Of a stretch of 62,000 bases of DNA, positions 1 through 12,669 are shown piece after piece. The position numbers and the translations under genes were made by a program. The stretch comes from Glandiceps talaboti (lineage: Eukaryota > Hemichordata > Enteropneusta > Spengelidae), in contig NC_135561.1 in assembly GCF_964340395.1 (NCBI RefSeq), forward strand, positions 15,690,461 through 15,752,460. Direction: 5' to 3'. Below the pieces are notes generated by a model, which had not been told where the DNA came from, did no database searches, and saw only the letters and a list, made by a program, of their open reading frames with translations. Each line of letters begins with the position of its first letter. Within the stretch, counting starts at the first letter, position 1.

Positions 1-451
1 TTGAGGATCTGAGAAGGTACTACTCTCCCAGTGTGAGTCAGTTCATTATAGTCACAGACAAGTAAGTCTGTATTCTAGTATCGTAAATACAAGCTAGGGT
101 ACAAGAAGGGAATGGCAAAATTGGTAAAATGATTTTTTTTTCTTCTGTCAATTAGAGTATTTCAAATGAATATATGTATTAATTTGAATAACACAATACT
201 TTACCAATATCGTATCTTTTGTGGCAAATCCAATTTTATTCAATTGTATGCAAATATTGTCCATTAATATGAAATTAGCTGATGATAATTCATCGGTTCA
301 TTACTATCTTATAACTCGTCAAAGTAAATTACAACCACAGAGCTACTGATGATACAGATATAGTATTATACGCTTACTCTCAAACATGAACATAAAACAT
401 AGACAGACAGACGGACAGACGGACAGTCAGTCAGACAGACAAACAGAGAAA

Positions 452-717
452 CATACATACATACATACATACATACATACATACATACATACATACATAC
501 ATGCATACATACATACACACATACATACATACATACATACATACATACATACATACATACATACATACATTCATACATACACACATACATACATACATAC
601 ATACATACATACACATACATACATATACACACACACACATGCATGCATACATACATACATACATACATACATACATACATACATACATACATACATACAT
701 ACATACATACATACATA
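452..717. repeat. (TACA)n microsatellite
   Basis: About 265 bp of TACA tetranucleotide repeat with a few CACA/TGCA variants, preceded by an imperfect CAGA stretch (398-450). It keeps several frames open on both strands, which is an artefact of the 4-bp period. Confidence 0.97.
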
Positions 718-1387
718 ACCCGACACTACATGAAAAGTCCGATTTGAGGTAAAACGACCAAATGTTCTCTCTTATATTAATGCAATATATACAAAGTTCT
801 CAAGAGTGAATCTTTCTTATCGTCCTGGTAGAAAATTGAATTTCCCGATTCATAGATACAGCTTCTATCATGATAACAGTGGCCTTCTTTCATCATCCTC
901 TACGTTTCCATTTTGAATACTGTGTGGTGTACCATGAATCTGAGATGGTATGCGTCTCCTATGAAATCGAGATAAGATACATGTTAAACAATGCAAACAA
1001 TATGTCTATGTCTCTATGTCATATCCTCCTCTCTGTAAGCAGCTCTTGCTTCCCCGTATGTTGAAACGTCACAAAACATAATTAGATTGATCACCTGTGT
1101 TTACTTGTGACTACAAGAAATCATTTATATCTACCTAGTTTGTTTAGAAATCACTTCCTTTAACTATACGCACCACATATATTTTTTTTACATACTTATA
1201 TTTTATTTTATTTTATTTTTCTCAAACTTTTTTTTTCACAGTTTTGCTACCACTAATTTACAAATACGGACCAACTATATTTTTTTGTTTCACGTTGTTG
1301 GTTTTTTTCAAGTAGGAAACGGCAATTTTTTTTGTAACATTCAATAAATAAATACCCATTTGTCATCCAATAAATTCATATACTTAC
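718..1387. other. Left flank after gene 1 exon 12
   Basis: No gene recognised. Read on the minus strand this is the intron or 3' flank after gene 1 exon 12. The only candidate last exon is very short (1032-1014: acceptor TTACAG, then codons giving QEEDMT and TAG). The acidic character fits the C-tails of genes 2 and 3, but the pyrimidine tract is poor. T-rich and TTTTA-rich stretches occupy 1180-1290. Confidence 0.35.
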
Positions 1388-4318
1388 TGTCCGCCACATC
1401 GATACTCCCACATACAAAATAAAACTAATAATATCGAGACCACTGAACACATTCCAGCAAATATAGTCGAAGTCCAATCAAATCCAATTTTGCCAACTAG
1501 CATACTACCAAGAGTTGGGCCTAAGAAATTCCTGTGTAAAAAATTAAATAAACCAAGATGCAATATGATTAGCAATGAAGTTATTAACCTTCAGGACGAT
1601 TCCGTCCATCCCTTGCACGTTTCATCCATCCTTAACCTCTATAGTTGATAATTTCCTATGGAAACTAGATTTACCTACCTACAATTATTGTAAGTAATTA
1701 AACTTTCATTCATTCATTCATTGAGATTGTAGAATCTGTCACATGTCAATGTCCTTAATCGCAAACTTCTATGAAACAACGCAATCTAGTGAGAAAGAAA
1801 TTTTTAAAACTAGAAGAATCTATCTAGATAAGTTGGTAAACATTAAAGCTAGAACGCAAATGGTTTGTGAACCACTCTGGGTTGCCTTCAAATACTTCGA
1901 TTGAGAATGTAGAGTATTCAATTCATTGAAAGAAGCTTATAATGTTGTTATTTTTGCGTGTGTGTTTACATAACTATTCAAGGTGTTGCTCAATCCAAAT
2001 AGTAGCTTGAATGATGGATGGATTGATGGATAGATGGAATTTTACTCCCCAAAATATGGCAGAGAATAGTGAAATGACCTATTTTAAATGACGTCATCAC
2101 CTATAAAATGAATACCCTAATGAGAATAGTCCTGATATACAATACTGTACAATACCTACCCTAATGAGAATAGTCCCAAGAATAGTCCTGATATACAATA
2201 CATTACAATGCATACCCTAATGAGAATAGTCCTGATATACAATACATTACAATACCTACCCTAATGAGAAGAGTCCTGAGAATAGTCCTGATATACAATA
2301 CATTGCAATACCTACCCTAATGAGAATAGTCCCAAGAATAGTCCTGATATACAATACATTACAATACCTACCCTAATGAGAATAGTCCCAAGAATAGTCC
2401 TGATATACAATACATTACAATACCTACCCTAATGAGACTAGTCCTGATATACAATACTGTACAATACCTACCCTAATGAGAATAGTCCCAAGAATAGTCC
2501 TGATATACAATACATTACAATACCTACCCTAATGAGAATAGTCCTGACATACAATACATTACAATACCTACCCTAATGAGAATAGTCCCAAGAATAGTCC
2601 TGATATACAATACATTACAATACCTACCCTAATGAGAATAGTCCTGACATACAATACATTACAATACCTACCCTAATGAGAATAGTCCCAAGAATAGTCC
2701 TGATATACAATACATTACAATACCTACCCTAATGAGAATAGTCCTGATATACAATACATTACAATACCTACCCTAATGAGAATAGTCCTAAGAATAGTCC
2801 TGATATACAATACATTACGATACCTACCCTAATGAGAATAGTCCTGAGAATAGTCCTGATATACAATACATTACAATACCTACCCTAATGAGAATAGTCC
2901 CAAGAATAGTCCTGATATACAATACATTACAATACCTACCCTAATGAGAATAGTCCCAAGAATAGTCCTGATATACAATACATTACAATGCATACCCTAA
3001 TGAGAATAGTCCTGATATACAATACATTACAATACCTACCCTAATGAGAAGAGTCCTGAGAATAGTCCTGATATACAATACATTACAATACCTTCCCTAA
3101 TGAGAATAGTCTCAAGAATAGTCCTGATATACAATACATTACAATACCTACCCTAATGAGAATATTCCTGATATGCAATACATTACAATACCTACCATAA
3201 TGAGAATAGTCCTGATATACAATACATTACAATACCTACCCTAATGAGAATAGCCCTGATATACAATACTTTACAATATCTACCCTAATGAGAATAGTCC
3301 CAAGAATATTCCTGATATACAATACATTACAATACCTACCCTAATGAGAATAGTCCCAAGAATAGTCCTGATATACAATACATTACAATACCTACCCTAA
3401 TGAGACTAGTCCTGATATAAAATACTGTACAATACCTACCCTAATGAGAATAGTCCTGAGAATAGTCCTGATACAATACTGTATGTACCAATGCTTTCCT
3501 CCATTCCATATAATCTAGATATAAGCAGATATTTAATGATCATAAATACATTTATCATACAAATCATATCTCAAACGTGACAGCCCTCCCCACCCCCCAA
3601 TTGGAACATATCCTAATATATCCCTAATAATCATATTCGTAAATATTGTAAATTGTTGAATATCAATTTCCTAACATTTCACGGTCATAAAAGTACTATA
3701 CAATTCCCAAATTGCGGCAGTTGTGGAACCCCCCACCACCACCACCACCACCTACCCCCTTATATCTCAGGGATTTTAAAGTGGTTTATGAATGTTTGAA
3801 TAATTTGTTACATTTTTTGTTTTATTTCTTATTTTTTTAAAGATGTTTTTCAAGGTGTCATAATTTTTAAAAATAAAGTGAACTCTTATAAAAGATGTTT
3901 TTGTGTGTATTTTCCAAATCACTTTATCACTTTTAATTCAATTTTTTTTAAAATTTTCTTTATCACTTTTGATAATGCTTTTGCTAGTTTTCTTCTTCAA
4001 TAAGCTTAGATTCAGATCAACGGTTGGTTGGCTGAGTTAATTATTAATGACTTTCTTCTGCAGAGCGCCATCAGGCGGCGAACTTTGGGACATGTCAGCT
4101 TCTTTTACTGTTGTACTAAACAAGTTTCAAATCTCGTGCTCGAACTCTCTTCATTGCGAGAGAAGAAAAACTTAGCCTGGCTTACGAGCTTGTGACGTAA
4201 AATTGCCAGTTACGAAGAAGAGAACTAGCTAGAACACAACTAATAAAATAACACAAAAATAACATGATCATCATCATCCTCCTCCTCCTCCTCCTCCTCC
4301 TCCTCCTCCTCCTCCTCC

Positions 4319-4375
<57 letters not shown>

Positions 4376-4386
4376 ACATCATCATC

Positions 4387-4430
<44 letters not shown>

Positions 4431-7400
4431 CGATGTCGTCGTCGTCGTCGTCGTCATGAACGTGGCCTATGAAACTCACCCTGCCGCTGAAATCATCTCA
4501 TTGAACGTTGGTAAGACAGACGCCGCCAACGATAAACCCAACATAACAAGTGCTACAGCTGTTACTGGTAAGGAGCTAAATTCAAAACAATGAAAGAATC
4601 GTTAGATTTGGCAATAATAAACTATATGAATCATAAAAACGGCAAGGCCATACCCTCTCTCGATTCATTTACGTAGAGATTATGTGTCCCCGGCGTTATT
4701 TGTAGCTGGCACTGAAATACTCGTTAAACACCACTCACATGAGTCACATCACTGTCCAAAACAACGATAGTCTTGTCCATGGAGAACTGACAGGTATAAC
4801 AATGTTGTCATCTTCATAAAAACGATCAATAGCTATATTTCACTGCAGAAAATCTGTGAGGGTTTTTAAACAAATATAAACTGATCGCAATGCAATACTA
4901 TTTAGCACTGGTAAATCGATATATCGATAATTGTATCATCCTAACCTCTCCATGTAAAGCAGTGGTGATGGTCCAACATACAAGTAACCAGCTATACTTG
5001 CTAGGTTTCCAATTAACATTAATAGTTTTGGGATATTCTATACGAAAATAAAAAATAAAACATTATCTAGATATAACTGTTGGTATCGTTACAGGTAAAT
5101 GCTAGATACATATGCATTATCATATGCGACATATATATATTTTTTTCAAAATACACATGTAAAAGCGCAAAATAGCGCAAATTATAATAAGCCAACAGAA
5201 TCAACAGTCTCGACAACCAAGACTCTCGGTTGCTAAGAGTCTTTGCGAGGATTGTCGGAGCGGCAAGAGAGCGCCACCATCGTAAGTTGGATAACAAAGA
5301 CTCGGGCATTCATGGACTTGAGCTTCTTCATGAATAAACGAAGGTGTTGTCCTTTTGACCATAATGCGTTTTACAAACTACTTTTATTGTACTGTCAGTA
5401 TTTGTTGATGGATGAAAACATACAGTCCAGAAAGATATTCTCAGGCAATCTATCTTTATTCTTTCTTTATGGATGCTACACATAATAATAAAATGTTGAT
5501 GTTCAGAACTTATGACATATTCACATGACGACCATTTCGTTTTGAAGGTATATGTGGTAAATAATACTGTCCATTATCAGACTTATAGTACATACATAAT
5601 AGTTTACATTTACAAGCATAGTATCAAACTTGTTCGATTTTAAACTGCTGCCGTTGGTGGCGCTGTGATTATCTACGTTATACACACTGTACGTTATACA
5701 CACTGTAATCTAGTCTATCCGTTTGCGTGTACAAGAGAACAATTGCGAATACTTACATATTTATCGGTCAGCCATCCCCATAAGAAAGCAGATATAGCAT
5801 ATGTGCCAGAATTTATCAAAAACATTAACCCAATCTGTGTAGTACTCAAATCAAACTGAGGAAGGAAAGAGAATGGCAATCAGTCTCTCGCTGTTCTCCT
5901 ACTACAGTGAAACATATATCCTTAGATCCCTCACCAGAAACGTGAAACACATAACCAAATCCATACTAAAATAATTCATATATCTTTCAGTATTATGTAC
6001 TTTGTTAATATTTTGTTCCGATGCTTTCAATGTTTAATTTGGATCAGAAATCAAAATCATAGATGCTAAAAAAAAGTATCAACTTACGTAAACAAATACA
6101 TTTTTATATAAGATAAAACCACAATATGTTTGGTGCACTGTATTCAATACTATAGCCTGGAGCGTTACCTGACTGAAAAAAAATCGTCGTTGTAGGCGCC
6201 CTTTTGACTGGTAACCGCTCATGAAGATGCGGCGAGCGATGTGAAGTGCGCCCCCAACGTTGAATGATCTGACTTACTTACCTGAGATAGATGATCTGCC
6301 AAAGTTGGGTCCAGAAAACTGATACCCATGAAACCAACAAGGACACAAATTGACGTCATAATAACAGGCGGTATCTTTAATAATTGGATAATTGACCCTG
6401 GACGCTGAGAAGGCCCTGGATAAAAGAAAACGACATGATGCAAACATTACTAGCTACCTAACTTACTTTATTATAAAGTTCACTCTGTTATCAAAATATT
6501 ACCAATACACTTGAAATCAAGCTATGTTTGAATTTGATGAACTACATTTGACATTACAAAATATTTCAACATAGAATTGTACGATAAATTTGAATTGCCA
6601 CATGACATTGAAGCATTACGTTGAATTGAAATGTATACGCTGGATATATTATGTACATGTGTTGGTTTTGTGCAAGACCGGCATCGGACTGTGCACATGC
6701 ATATGCTTCCGAAGATTGCCGAATATGGCCGAAGAGCGACAGTATATATTTGTATATTTACCTCGGTCATTCGGTACTAAGAAGAAATTGACTATGACAA
6801 TCAGGATCGTAAACACACCCCACACAATAAACGGTAGTGTGTATCCACCAGCCTGAAATTAACAACATTGTGTAAAAATAACGATTGTACGGTCTTTCGT
6901 GCTAAGAACCTTTCACTGGATTGATCTTGTCATGTGTGTTGAGAGGGCATATTAACAATCAACCCAGCGGATTGTGTCCAAGCTACGTCCAGGGACAAAC
7001 TAAAAAATTTGATTAACAAAAATATGCACAGATGCTTAATAATAATACTGTAAAATAAAGGCGTAAAATATGGTAACTGCAAATAAAACAACAATACGGA
7101 AAAAACGTGAGTCTAAATTTGAATAACGCTACTATAACAAGGACAGTTGGACTAAATTCAGTGTTTGTACTTATATTGTCTCTTGTTGTAATAATGTAAA
7201 AAAAAAATGCTCTCCATTGAAAATAAATGTTAACAAAAAAATGAAGACTCGCTCTTTTGTATAAATGCAAATTTTTCCATCATTGCATTTCCATCATTAC
7301 ATTGGTTCTTGCCCAGTCACGTCACTTTTACAATTATCGATGATATTACGCAAAACGTTAACACTCACCTGATAAAGTGCGCCACCTACCGGCGGACCGA

Positions 7401-8248
7401 TCATTAGCCCAAGGCCACAGAAAATTTCAATAGTTCCCTACATATCAAAGTAAATATAACATAATGATCATATGAATGCAAACCTAGGCTTTTAAGAGTA
7501 AAAAGATGACGATTTCTGATACAATCTTGTCTAGATTTTTTTTATTCTTATGGAATGATAAAGAGTCATATGGGATGACTCACAATCCTATAAGGTCGAA
7601 AAGTCAAAATATCTACATTGATATGGAAAGTAGTCATGAGACACAGTTTAATGGTCAATCTCTCATCACTGTAAACCATGGGAAGGGTCTTAGAATGGGT
7701 TAGGGTCCCAGACGGCCAACTGTATGACTTGATAAAAGTATTACAGTTCTTGTACACGGATGCATACAACATTTGTATTTCTTCTTTACAAATTAAACTT
7801 ATGGCGAAGCATATCCAAAGACTTCATTACATCCACATCACTCCAACCAATGCACCTAGTCACTCACACATGCATCTTAATGAGAATACCATAATTATAT
7901 GTAACATTATTTTCTAATAAATGGAAAACAAAGACGTTTTGACTTGCATCCTGCTAACCCTGTCTTTAATCTACGTTTTCCCCTGACCAGAAATAGCTTT
8001 CTTTGCAATATTGACTTTACTTGGTTGGAATATATATATATATAACATCTGTTACTTACAAAAGCTGTGGCAATATTATGACGAAATGTCTTGGCTATGA
8101 TAGAATAGGCTCCCACACTACTAGCTGCTGCTCCGATAGCTTCAAATATACGTACGACAAAACATAATGCAACAAACATCGTGCCCGACGGCACCCGATT
8201 CAGGAACCTGGAAAGAACATAAATAACATTATAATTTAGAGAAGTATT

Positions 8249-8301
<53 letters not shown>

Positions 8302-10754
8302 CCACACACGCACGCACGCACGCGCGCGCTAGTACATGCGTAAGTACATATATACGTACAGACAGGCACCCACACGCATATACATACATACATACATACA
8401 TACATACATACATACATACATACATACATACATACATACATACATACATACATACTATAGTCAGTAAAATGTCATGTAGTTGTAGAATGAACAGAATCCG
8501 CGACATCTCGCGTTAATGTAAACCATCTATGAGAACATCACCAGTGACAACGTTCGATTGTTACGTTTTGCCGTACGCTTGTTTCCACTGTAGCTTTGCA
8601 TCCAGCACTTGTAATGATATAACTTTGGTCTTCAAAATATCATCTTTGCAAAGTCAATATGAAACTTTCACTCATAGTTCTTTTTATGAAGATCTGCATG
8701 CATGTTATGTACAGGTTCGTTATTAAGCTACCGTTGTTTGTAGTATGCATCTTTACTTCAGAGGAAATGATATTCTACACCAAGTGTTTCATCAAAGATG
8801 TGATGAAGAGTCCACCGTTCCCAGTTGTCAACATTCCTACAATCTGGATTCCACATTTCTTGACAAAATGGAACTGGAGCCGACTTGAGATTATGCGCCA
8901 TGGATTGCGACCAGTGTTACTTCTAGTAATGGAATAAGTACAGAGATTTTGAGAAATGTGTACCATCCGGGAATCTCGACGAGTTGTCCAGAGCGTTTAT
9001 TAGAAGGTGGGTTTGTTGATTTACAGTGTTTCGATCCTTGTAAGACCTGTTTGATCTTTGTCGATGTCATCAACAGTGTAAATTAATGTCCACTAAAGCT
9101 TGCCTCACCAACTTGTGATCTACGTCATCACGGTATTACTGATACATGTGTAGGTTTATCACCTATGAATGGTGACGACACATACCAAGTAAGGACACCA
9201 CACATACCGGTAGTCGGCATCAAGGACCATGCCATGAATGTACGGTCAACACCTACGTCAGAACACCAATGTCACCAACTTCAGTCACCTGATTGTGTGG
9301 TGCTTGTGAATATTTTTACTTCACTGTTGTTTTTGAAATTAAATGGGTTCACTGCAAGATAACGATGTATCAAACAGAGACTCTTTCTATTTTTTCTTTC
9401 TGGACTCGCGCGTGTGCGTATATGTATGTATGTACGTGTGCGTGCGTGCGTGTGTCCGCGCGCGCTTTGATAATTTGTTTCACTCTTATATTTATAGTCA
9501 CTGTCGTATGTTATTATAGAACATAGTAGACGTACCCAAATATAACACATGTACTACCACCTACTAAGGAACCAGTCAAGAATACAGTTTTAGCGCCGAT
9601 GATTGGAATCTGAAAATGATTATTAAAATATTGATTTTCATTAGAACGTTGTTAGTCACAGCAAAGTGAATGACTCTGATAACAGACATTGGAGAGAGAG
9701 AACGTCTATGTTCGAATAAAGTTTCAAGTGCGATATGATGGGCAGATAGGACAGGAAAGGGTTTTCTGGTGATCCGTTCTATTTTCTCTTAATATTACAC
9801 TAGCTGCAACTGGACCAGTTTCTGAAATTGTTTTGTTATATATATGACGGACTCACTAATGCACACCATGAGGTGACGTCAATGTAGCTATGCTGTACAC
9901 ATAACACGGTAAGAATTGTAATGACTATCATTACCGTAACACGGTAAGAATTGTAATGACTATTTTACCGTAAACAACCTAATATGAGCGCCCCCAACGC
10001 CCACCCCAATCAACCAGAACATGATAAATTTGCACACCAAACTTAAACATTCATGAGAAGTGCCGTGAACGAATATTGTGACTGAAAGTGTTTGCCCGCG
10101 GCCGAGCTTGTGTCTAAGTATTGAATAATTACCATATTTAGGTGTCAAGGCAAATCAAACTAACCTGGAACAGGATTCAAACCCAGGCTTTCGATATCTT
10201 TATACTATACTAACTGACACCATACTGTTATTTCGCTGTGCAATGAGGCGTCTGTAGTCTAATCTATAACCAATTTGAACTTGAAGCACATACAAGTATC
10301 CACTGTAAGCCTTTTATAATGGATCTGTCTCTCATGCATATTTTTAATAGCAAAACATGATCGTCCCAATTGTTGAACAAAATTTATTATTTTTGACAAA
10401 GTCAATTATTGATCTCTACGTGAAAATGAACCGGTCAGTAAAGTGCTTACCAGTTTTCCAAAAAGTGGCGAGCAAACAAACACCACGAAGGCATAGACGC
10501 CAAAAATGAGACCAACCTCAAACGTGCTGGCACCCTTATGTTGAGCCTGAAAGAGATAGATTGTTGAGAGTCCCGGACAAGTTCAGAATGTGAAACAAAA
10601 TATATACCAATGTACAATATATATGTCCTGTTTTGCACTGTTTTCAATTAAACATTTGCTTATGTTGAGTATTGTGCGTTTAATGTTTGGTACTGACGTA
10701 GTAGTTGATCGACACCCAATAGTGTATGGCTGTTGTATGTGTGTGTGTGTGTGG

Positions 10755-10822
<68 letters not shown>

Positions 10823-10827
10823 CAGGC

Positions 10828-10878
<51 letters not shown>

Positions 10879-11252
10879 GAGTGAGAGAGGGAGAGATTGC
10901 AAAATACGTAAATACCTCAAACGAAGACGAGAATGATGACGATGACGACTATGATTATGATGATGATGATGATGATATAGAAGAAGAAGAAGAAGAAGAA
11001 GAAGAAGAAGAAGAAGAAGAGAAGAAGAAGAAGAAGAAGAAGAAGAAGAAGAAGAAGAAGAAGAAGAAGAAGGAGGAGGAGGAGGAGGAGGAGGAGGAGG
11101 AGGAGGAGGAGGAGGAGGAGGAGGAGGAGGAGGAGGAGGAGGAGGAGGAGGAGGAGGAGGAGGAGGAGGAGGAGGAGGAGGAGGAGGAGGAGGAGGAGGA
11201 GGAGAAGAAGAAGAAGAAGAAGAAGAAGAAGAAGAAGAAGAAGAAGAAGAAG

Positions 11253-11284
<32 letters not shown>

Positions 11285-11351
11285 GAAGAAGAAGAAGAAG
11301 AAGAAGAAGAAGAAGAAGAAGAAGAAGAAGAAGAAGAAGAAGAAGAAGAAG

Positions 11352-11383
<32 letters not shown>

Positions 11384-11683
11384 GAAGAAGAAGAAGAAGA
11401 AGAAGAAGAAGAAAGAAGAAGAAGAAGAAGAAGAAGAAGAAGAAGAAGAAGAAGAAGAAGAAGAAGAAGAAGAAGAAGAAGAAGAAGAAGAAGAAGAAGA
11501 GAAGAAGAAGAAGAAGAAGAAGAAGAAGAAGAAGAAGAAGAAGAAGAAGAAGAAGAAGAAGAAGAAGAAGGAGGAGGAGGAGGAGGAGGAGGAGGAGGAG
11601 GAGAAGACGAAGGAGAAGACGACGACGACGAAGAAGAAGAAGAAGATGACGATGACGATGAAGATGAAGATGAAGATGATGAC

Positions 11684-11717
<34 letters not shown>

Positions 11718-11730
11718 GTGATGATGATGG

Positions 11731-11767
<37 letters not shown>

Positions 11768-12062
11768 ATCAATGACTGATAATAAAGCAATATGTTGAAC
11801 GCACCTCGGTAGGAAAAAATGGCGCCAGTACACTGTACATTAGAAAGTCCGATAAGTTGGCTAAACACATACTGAGAAGTATTAGATATTCCCTCTTAGT
11901 ATAGGTGTGTTTTTTAGTACTCTCTTCATCCGGGATACTTTTGGTGATTACACTGGCCGACGATTCTAAACTTCCCCCCTGTGGAGAAAGTCCTGGGTTC
12001 TCTATAACATCATAGCTACTGAATGATATCCGGGTGGATGAACGTCGAACTCTGCCTTCCAT
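1388..12062 (-). CDS. SLC18B1: SLC18B1-like MFS transporter, gene 1 (exons 1-10 and 12; exon 11 not found, 3' end unresolved)
   Basis: Exons (minus strand, 5' to 3'): 12062-11805, 10546-10451, 9609-9536, 8207-8060, 7437-7369, 6852-6762, 6415-6282, 5855-5757, 5037-4946, 4575-4480, 1531-1388. All have AG acceptors and GT donors, and phases match gene 3. Start is the ATG at 12062 (MEGRVRRSST...), followed by a polar N-terminal tail and TM1 ending FFPTE. Exon 2 ends CSPLFGKL and exon 3 opens IPIIGAK (MFS motif A-like); exon 5 has GLGLMIGPPVGG, the MFS antiporter motif C; exon 7 has FLDPTL; exon 12 has FLGPTLGS and WEYRC. These match SLC18B1, a vesicular polyamine/H+ exchanger in vertebrates; substrate here is inferred. 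Exon 11 (75 nt in genes 2 and 3) is not seen between 1532 and 4479; exons 10 and 12 still join in phase (GG|G). The final exon may lie left of the window; a weak candidate at 1032-1014 would add QEEDMT and a stop. Possibly a decaying copy or an assembly gap. Confidence 0.85.
2108..3480. repeat. Minisatellite with alternating 44- and 56-bp units
   Basis: About 1.37 kb of tandem repeats. The short unit (about 44 bp) carries CCTACCCTAATGAGAATAGT, CCTGATATACAA and TACATTACAATA; the long unit (about 56 bp) inserts 12 bp (CCCAAGAATAGT or CCTGAGAATAGT) before CCTGATATACAA. The two unit types are intermixed, with occasional TACTGTACAA variants, suggesting higher-order amplification. The array lies in gene 1 between exons 10 and 12, where exon 11 would be expected. 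Confidence 0.95.
4262..4458. repeat. Compound trinucleotide microsatellite
   Basis: Consecutive blocks of (CTC)n, (ATC)n, (AAC)n and (GTC)n. It abuts the donor side of gene 1 exon 10 (exon begins 4480). The poly-I, poly-N and poly-D open frames across it are artefacts. Confidence 0.95.
4480..4575 (-). CDS. SLC18B1: Gene 1 exon 10, diverged copy
   Basis: This exon is easy to miss because it sits against the compound trinucleotide microsatellite and shares little sequence with exon 10 of genes 2 and 3. Read on the minus strand between an AG acceptor (4576-4577) and a GTGAGT donor (ending at 4479), it is exactly 96 nt, with the expected phase 2 on both sides. It encodes SLPVTAVALVMLGLSLAASV followed by LPTFNEMISAAG, a TM helix and then the PTF.E loop typical of SLC18B1. 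The paralogues read VPTFLDLITTAR and [12 protein letters not shown] at the same place. Confidence 0.8.
6248..6259. promoter_or_regulatory. Recurrent GCGCCCCCAACG motif (1 of 5)
   Basis: The 12-mer GCGCCCCCAACG or a one-mismatch form occurs at 6248-6259, 9988-9999, 13064-13075 (one mismatch), 18839-18850 (reverse complement) and 33352-33363. That is far more than expected by chance in AT-rich DNA. The G-rich strand (GGGGGCGC) resembles the core of animal CTCF sites. Confidence 0.35.
8252..8456. repeat. (CA)n and (TACA)n arrays in gene 1 intron 3
   Basis: (CA)n at 8252-8293, a mixed CGCACG/TACATA segment, then (TACA)n at 8382-8455. The TACA block continues into the segment that is repeated in inverted orientation upstream of gene 3. 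Confidence 0.95.
8516..8908. repeat. Inverted-duplicate segment, copy A (gene 1 intron 3)
   Basis: Clearly similar to the reverse complement of 34090-34435. Shared blocks include GAGAACATCA, CGTTCGATTGT, CATGTTATGTACAG, TTATTAAGCTACCGTTGTTT and CCTACAATCTGGATTCC, plus a long run around TTGACAAAATGGAACTGGAG. Both copies are followed on the same side by the TACA/TGTA microsatellite. It has no convincing coding content. Confidence 0.85.
10160..10226 (-). repeat. Degenerate tRNA-derived (SINE-like) sequence
   Basis: On the minus strand GTCAGTTAGTATAGT resembles a tRNA A box and CCTGGGTTTGAATCCTG is a good B box, at tRNA-like spacing with ATATCGAA between them. No cloverleaf with a proper acceptor stem could be closed, so this looks like a tRNA-derived SINE head or decayed tRNA rather than a functional gene. 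Confidence 0.4.
10733..10880. repeat. (GT)n-(GA)n-(CAGA)n compound microsatellite
   Basis: Short GT run, then (GA)n 10756-10821, then (CAGA)n 10826-10877. It lies in gene 1 intron 1. Confidence 0.95.
10983..11602. repeat. About 620-bp purine tract, (GAA)n/(GGA)n, in gene 1 intron 1
   Basis: The plus strand is purine-only except for two T residues (11283 and 11382). Blocks of GAA, GGA (about 11070-11200) and GAA again end in GGA. As gene 1 is transcribed from the minus strand, the intronic RNA would be a CUU/UCC-rich polypyrimidine run. Such mirror-symmetric purine tracts can form triplex (H-DNA). Confidence 0.97.
11639..11766. repeat. (GAT)n array next to gene 1 exon 1
   Basis: GAT/GAC trinucleotides continue the low-complexity block to 39 bp from the exon 1 donor (exon 1 ends at 11805). 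Intron 1 is 1258 bp, of which roughly four fifths is simple sequence. Confidence 0.95.
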
Positions 12063-12618
12063 TTTTAATTACCTAAGTTTGATAAAATCAAAGACAAAAC
12101 AGCATTTTTAATATGATGTTATAAACTAGATTACTTTCCTGTGTTTTTTTTGAACCATTGTCGTTTTTTTCTGTTCATATTTGCATACTGTATAACCGAA
12201 AGCAACGCAGTATTTACAACCACGTAAGGGCCGGGCCACTCATAGACTCTAAGCTACTATTACTTCACCAAAACAAGTTGTGAAATCTCTCCTAGACCTG
12301 TAATACAGTAAAACAATGGTGGTGGTGGTGGTGGTGGTGGTGGTAAAATAAAATGTCCATGGACCAAAGATAGTAACAATTTATCTCAGCAGACTAGCAA
12401 AATTTCTCACACTGTAACATATTATTTAGACACGATTAGACGTATATTAAAGGTATATTATTCACTTGATACAGTACTTGGAAGTTATGTAGCAGTCACT
12501 TTTAAAACAATTTTTATCACAATATATCTTAGATTAAAATGTTACTAGTAATATAGACTTGGTGGGGAAAATGTCAATATTTATTTGTTTATTATACTTA
12601 TCTATTATCCGTTCTAAT

Positions 12619-12669
<51 letters not shown>

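Noticed and set aside
366-752. Overlapping reading frames of 80-116 codons (MYVCMYVC.. / HTYIHTYI..)
   Set aside because: Pure translation of the TACA microsatellite; open in several frames on both strands because of the repeat period.
1014-1032. Last exon of gene 1 (QEEDMT and stop)
   Set aside because: Phase fits, but the exon is tiny and the acceptor has almost no pyrimidine tract; kept only as a weak candidate in the gene 1 entry.
8659-8937. 92-codon frame in gene 1 intron 3 as a gene
   Set aside because: Its inverted relative at 34090-34435 has indels that break the frame, so it is not under coding constraint.
10160-10226. Functional tRNA gene
   Set aside because: A and B boxes are present, but acceptor and D stems do not pair and no anticodon loop can be fixed.
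10590-11868. 402-codon minus-strand and 231-codon plus-strand frames rich in S/P/L/F or E/K/R
   Set aside because: Translation of the GAA/GGA/CAGA arrays in gene 1 intron 1; only 11805-12062 is coding, in a different frame context.
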